Positions 61,893 to 64,000 of a stretch of DNA of 64,000 nt are shown here, in pieces. The notes under the pieces were generated by a model. It ran no database searches. It had not been told where the DNA came from and saw only the letters and a program-made list of their open reading frames with translations. The stretch is from Balneola sp. GTDB taxonomy: Bacteria; Bacteroidota; Rhodothermia; Balneolales; Balneolaceae. The stretch covers positions 190,669 through 254,668 of the forward strand of contig JAEPPZ010000004.1 in assembly GCA_017640785.1 (NCBI GenBank), written 5' to 3'. The position numbers and the translations under genes were made by a program. Numbering within the stretch: the first letter of the stretch is position 1; each line of letters starts with the position of its first letter.

Positions 61893-63609
61893 ATAAACTA
61901 TGTTTTATTTTATCCCTGATAGAACTGGTTCGTTTAATCTCACTGCTAATTGTTTCCTTTATCAGTGCCCTTTTTCCTACTACAAGAGTGTTTTTACGCC
62001 CTCTTGTTACACCAGTGTACAATAATTCTTTAGAAAGAATAGAATTATGCTCTTTTGGCAAGAATATATATACCCTATTAAATTCTGAACCCTGGCTTTT
62101 ATGAATAGTAATAGCATAAGCTAAGCTAAAATTGTGGAGCTCTGAGATTTTGACTTCTTTCTCGTCATCGAACTTGACCACAAACGAATTATCCTCAAGA
62201 CGAGTACATATTCCAATTTCACCATTACTAAGACCGAGTAATGGATCATTTTTTGTAATCATAATTCTTCGCCCTGCATACCATTCATTTGCCACAGATA
62301 TTTTAAGTAGACTTTTTATTTTACTTTCGATAAGCCTGTTCAAGTTTTCGGTTCCAAAAACTCCTTTTTTATTTGAACATATAAACTGTGAATCGAATTT
62401 TTGATTTACAATTTCTTCTGAATAAGTATTTAATAAACTGTTTACATTTTCAGTATCAGGCTCAACTAACTGAACTTGATCAAAATCGTGAATTACTTCC
62501 TCGAATGATTTTAGATCTTTATTATTAATCGCTTTTGCCAGTTGGGGAATTCCGGAACTTAATTCCGAACGATAGCTCTTGTTCAGTAAAACTATATTAT
62601 CATTTAGAATATTGACTGAATTCGATTGTTGACCTTCTAAACCATGCTTAGAAAGCGTTTCTATTGATTCACTTGTAAAGCAATTATCAGCTTCAAAACA
62701 TATATCTCCTAATACTGAACCGGCTTCAACAGATGAAAGTTGATCTTTGTCACCAAGTAAAATGAGTTTTGCAGAGCTTTTAAGAGCTCTAAGCATACTT
62801 ACCCACATTCTGATGTCAAGCATTGATGCTTCATCAATAATAATTACATCCTGAAGTAACTTCTCATTTTCATTATATCTGAATTCACCATCTGATCTGG
62901 CCCCAAGTAGTCGATGCAGAGTTACTGCTTTAAAGTCCACATCAAGATCCGATATCGATTCATTTAACCGTTCAGCGGCTTTCCCTGTTGGTGCGGCAAG
63001 CGCAATATTGATTTGAGGATCAAAGGTCCTTAGCGCTTCAATTATCTTTTTAGCTGTGTATGTTTTTCCGGTTCCTGGCCCTCCTGAAATGATCAGAAAG
63101 GATTTAGTTAATGATAGAAATACAGCCAGTTTTTGATAATTTAGCTCGCCATCGTTATCCGGAAAAAGACTATTTATTTTATCAACAACATTGGGATCTA
63201 AAATAGTCGAGAGTTCATTTTTCTTCTTTTTTAACCAGTGTACCAACTCATTTTCGTAGCTCCAATATTTGTGGAGATATAGACTATTTTTTTCTAAAAT
63301 GAATGGCTTGTAATCTTCAGGAGAGCCAATTATTTCGGATGAAATTAACTCATGCTTTAACTTTGTTAGATCCATCTTATCAATTCCCAACTTTTGAGCA
63401 AGAATTGAATCACTTAACGCCTCTAAATTAGTGCAAATATTTCCATTCAATTGATCGTTTACGGCAATTAAAGCACACTTTATGATCACATCTTGAATAT
63501 CAGGATAATTTCTTAGTAGAACTTTTATAAACTCAAATTCAAATTGGTCAATTTCATTCTCTTTTCGAAGTGATCTTAGATATGGTGCCTTTTTATCAAT
63601 CAATAGCAT
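61891..63609 (-). CDS. recD: Exodeoxyribonuclease V subunit RecD-like helicase
   Basis: 572 residues. SF1B motifs: Walker A ISGGPGTGKTYTAKK, motif II DEASMLDIRM, GDKDQL, and the C-terminal AYAITIHKSQGSEFNRVY plus LYTGVTRGRKN. With RecB and RecC it forms the RecBCD nuclease for double-strand break repair; RecD is the 5'-3' motor. The N-terminal 100 residues fit the RecB-binding domain. It overlaps the recB 3' end by 14 bp, the usual recB-recD order. Confidence 0.92.
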   Translation of the reverse strand: MLLIDKKAPYLRSLRKENEIDQFEFEFIKVLLRNYPDIQDVIIKCALIAVNDQLNGNICTNLEALSDSILAQKLGIDKMDLTKLKHELISSEIIGSPEDYKPFILEKNSLYLHKYWSYENELVHWLKKKKNELSTILDPNVVDKINSLFPDNDGELNYQKLAVFLSLTKSFLIISGGPGTGKTYTAKKIIEALRTFDPQINIALAAPTGKAAERLNESISDLDVDFKAVTLHRLLGARSDGEFRYNENEKLLQDVIIIDEASMLDIRMWVSMLRALKSSAKLILLGDKDQLSSVEAGSVLGDICFEADNCFTSESIETLSKHGLEGQQSNSVNILNDNIVLLNKSYRSELSSGIPQLAKAINNKDLKSFEEVIHDFDQVQLVEPDTENVNSLLNTYSEEIVNQKFDSQFICSNKKGVFGTENLNRLIESKIKSLLKISVANEWYAGRRIMITKNDPLLGLSNGEIGICTRLEDNSFVVKFDDEKEVKISELHNFSLAYAITIHKSQGSEFNRVYIFLPKEHNSILSKELLYTGVTRGRKNTLVVGKRALIKETISSEIKRTSSIRDKIKHSL

Positions 63610-64000
63610 CCTCCATCAGTGTTGCTATCCTTTTGATTATTTCCTCTTTTGGTTTATCGAAGAAAACTCCCGAACCGGTCTGTTCAGAATCTATTCCCCT
63701 TAAAAACAAATAGAGGACTCCTCCGAAATGTTGATTGTACTCAAATTCCGGCAATCTCTGTTTTAGAAACTTATAAAGAGCAACCGTATAAATATGATAC
63801 TGAAGATCATAGTTTGATGAGAAAATAGCCTCTTGTAGTTTTTCAGATGAGTAATCTTCTAGTTCATAACCTAAAAAATTACTTTTGTAATCAAGAATGT
63901 AGAACTTTCCTTCATATCTGAAAATCAGATCAATAAAACCTTTCATAAAGCCGGAAATGGATTCTTTTTTACTTTGAACAGGATCAACATCTTTTCTTAT
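63596..64000 (-). CDS. recB: Exodeoxyribonuclease V subunit RecB, C-terminal part
   Basis: 135 codons of the 3' end are visible, and the frame is open to the window edge without a start. The nuclease domain motif is seen: GFMKGFIDLIFRYEG (first Asp) and FYILDYKSNFLG (Asp-Tyr-Lys catalytic set), followed by Q-Y-H-I-Y-T-V-A-L-Y (QLxxYxxAL-type motif). This is the RecB nuclease active site that cuts DNA until Chi recognition. The rest of the gene, and probably recC, lies beyond 64000. Confidence 0.9.
   Translation of the reverse strand: MRKDVDPVQSKKESISGFMKGFIDLIFRYEGKFYILDYKSNFLGYELEDYSSEKLQEAIFSSNYDLQYHIYTVALYKFLKQRLPEFEYNQHFGGVLYLFLRGIDSEQTGSGVFFDKPKEEIIKRIATLMEDAID

Noticed and set aside
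61826..62104. Rightward 92-codon frame over the recD 3' end
   Set aside because: It runs through the terminator hairpin at 61859 and opposite conserved recD codons.
1..64000. CRISPR array or restriction/defence island
   Set aside because: No regularly spaced repeats, cas genes or restriction-modification motifs were seen.
1..64000. Insertion sequences
   Set aside because: No transposase-like frames or terminal inverted repeats were found in either the phage or the host part.

Overview
The window joins the late-gene end of a prophage (about 1-11,900) to an AT-rich bacterial chromosome (about 11,900-64,000). The host genes suggest a member of the FCB group close to Bacteroidota, and Balneolota or Rhodothermota fits best. 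Evidence includes type IV pilus genes with fused PilM/N and PilO/P, a DUF4920 protein, a SUI1-like factor, many lipoproteins and SurA/PpiC chaperones, a MoxR/VWA pair, and an OlsB/GlsB-type aminolipid locus. This placement is inferred from gene content, not from a phylogeny.

Prophage (1-about 11,900): a partial minus-strand gene and a 20-bp perfect palindrome precede a rightward late module. Its order is a secreted-looking proline-rich protein at the scaffold position, major capsid protein, a tRNA with every hallmark of an initiator tRNA(fMet), a HeH/LEM protein, an M15 endolysin, two small membrane proteins (lysis), tail tube, two tail-assembly chaperone frames arranged for a -1 frameshift, tape measure, hub, a baseplate or tail-tip protein, and a tail fibre ending in an SGNH hydrolase. 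This is a siphovirus-like layout. Terminase, portal, integrase and regulators are not in view.

Host, 12-20 kb: a leftward run of der, nuoI, a hypothetical gene, a membrane protein and a peroxiredoxin. Next come a small membrane protein, a UvrD-type helicase, an Omp85-like barrel and an HD hydrolase. 20-29.5 kb: a tightly packed rightward operon, tdk-nupC (thymidine salvage), two PpiC-like proteins, surA, moxR and a VWA membrane protein, linking nucleoside salvage with outer-membrane protein folding. 29.5-32.9 kb: a secreted histidine phosphatase, an envelope coiled-coil protein with a lipoprotein partner, apt and tadA.

32.9-38.4 kb: an unusual leftward locus with an OlsB/GlsB-like GNAT N-acyltransferase, a PlsC O-acyltransferase, a DinB-fold protein and an 822-residue fusion of a degenerate alpha/beta-hydrolase, a DedA/VTT membrane domain and an ATP-grasp ligase. 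A divergent alpha/beta hydrolase follows. It looks like a system that makes, modifies and moves an aminolipid.

38.4-48.7 kb: a complete leftward type IV pilus-like machine: atypical pilin with its own strong terminator, small hypothetical, PilC, PilB, cyclic-nucleotide-binding protein, PilT, PilM/N, PilO/P and a secretin carrying a C-terminal SPOR domain. The pilin has a two-residue leader (MG) and no Glu5.

49-64 kb: MFS and MATE transporters, an Ig-like lipoprotein, SUI1 factor, a phage-type metallopeptidase, DUF4920, a sialidase-like lipoprotein, alkaline phosphatase, a RhlE-type helicase with a lysine-rich tail, an FKBP lipoprotein, an alanine-rich lipoprotein, a possible small RNA, and recD with the 3' end of recB.
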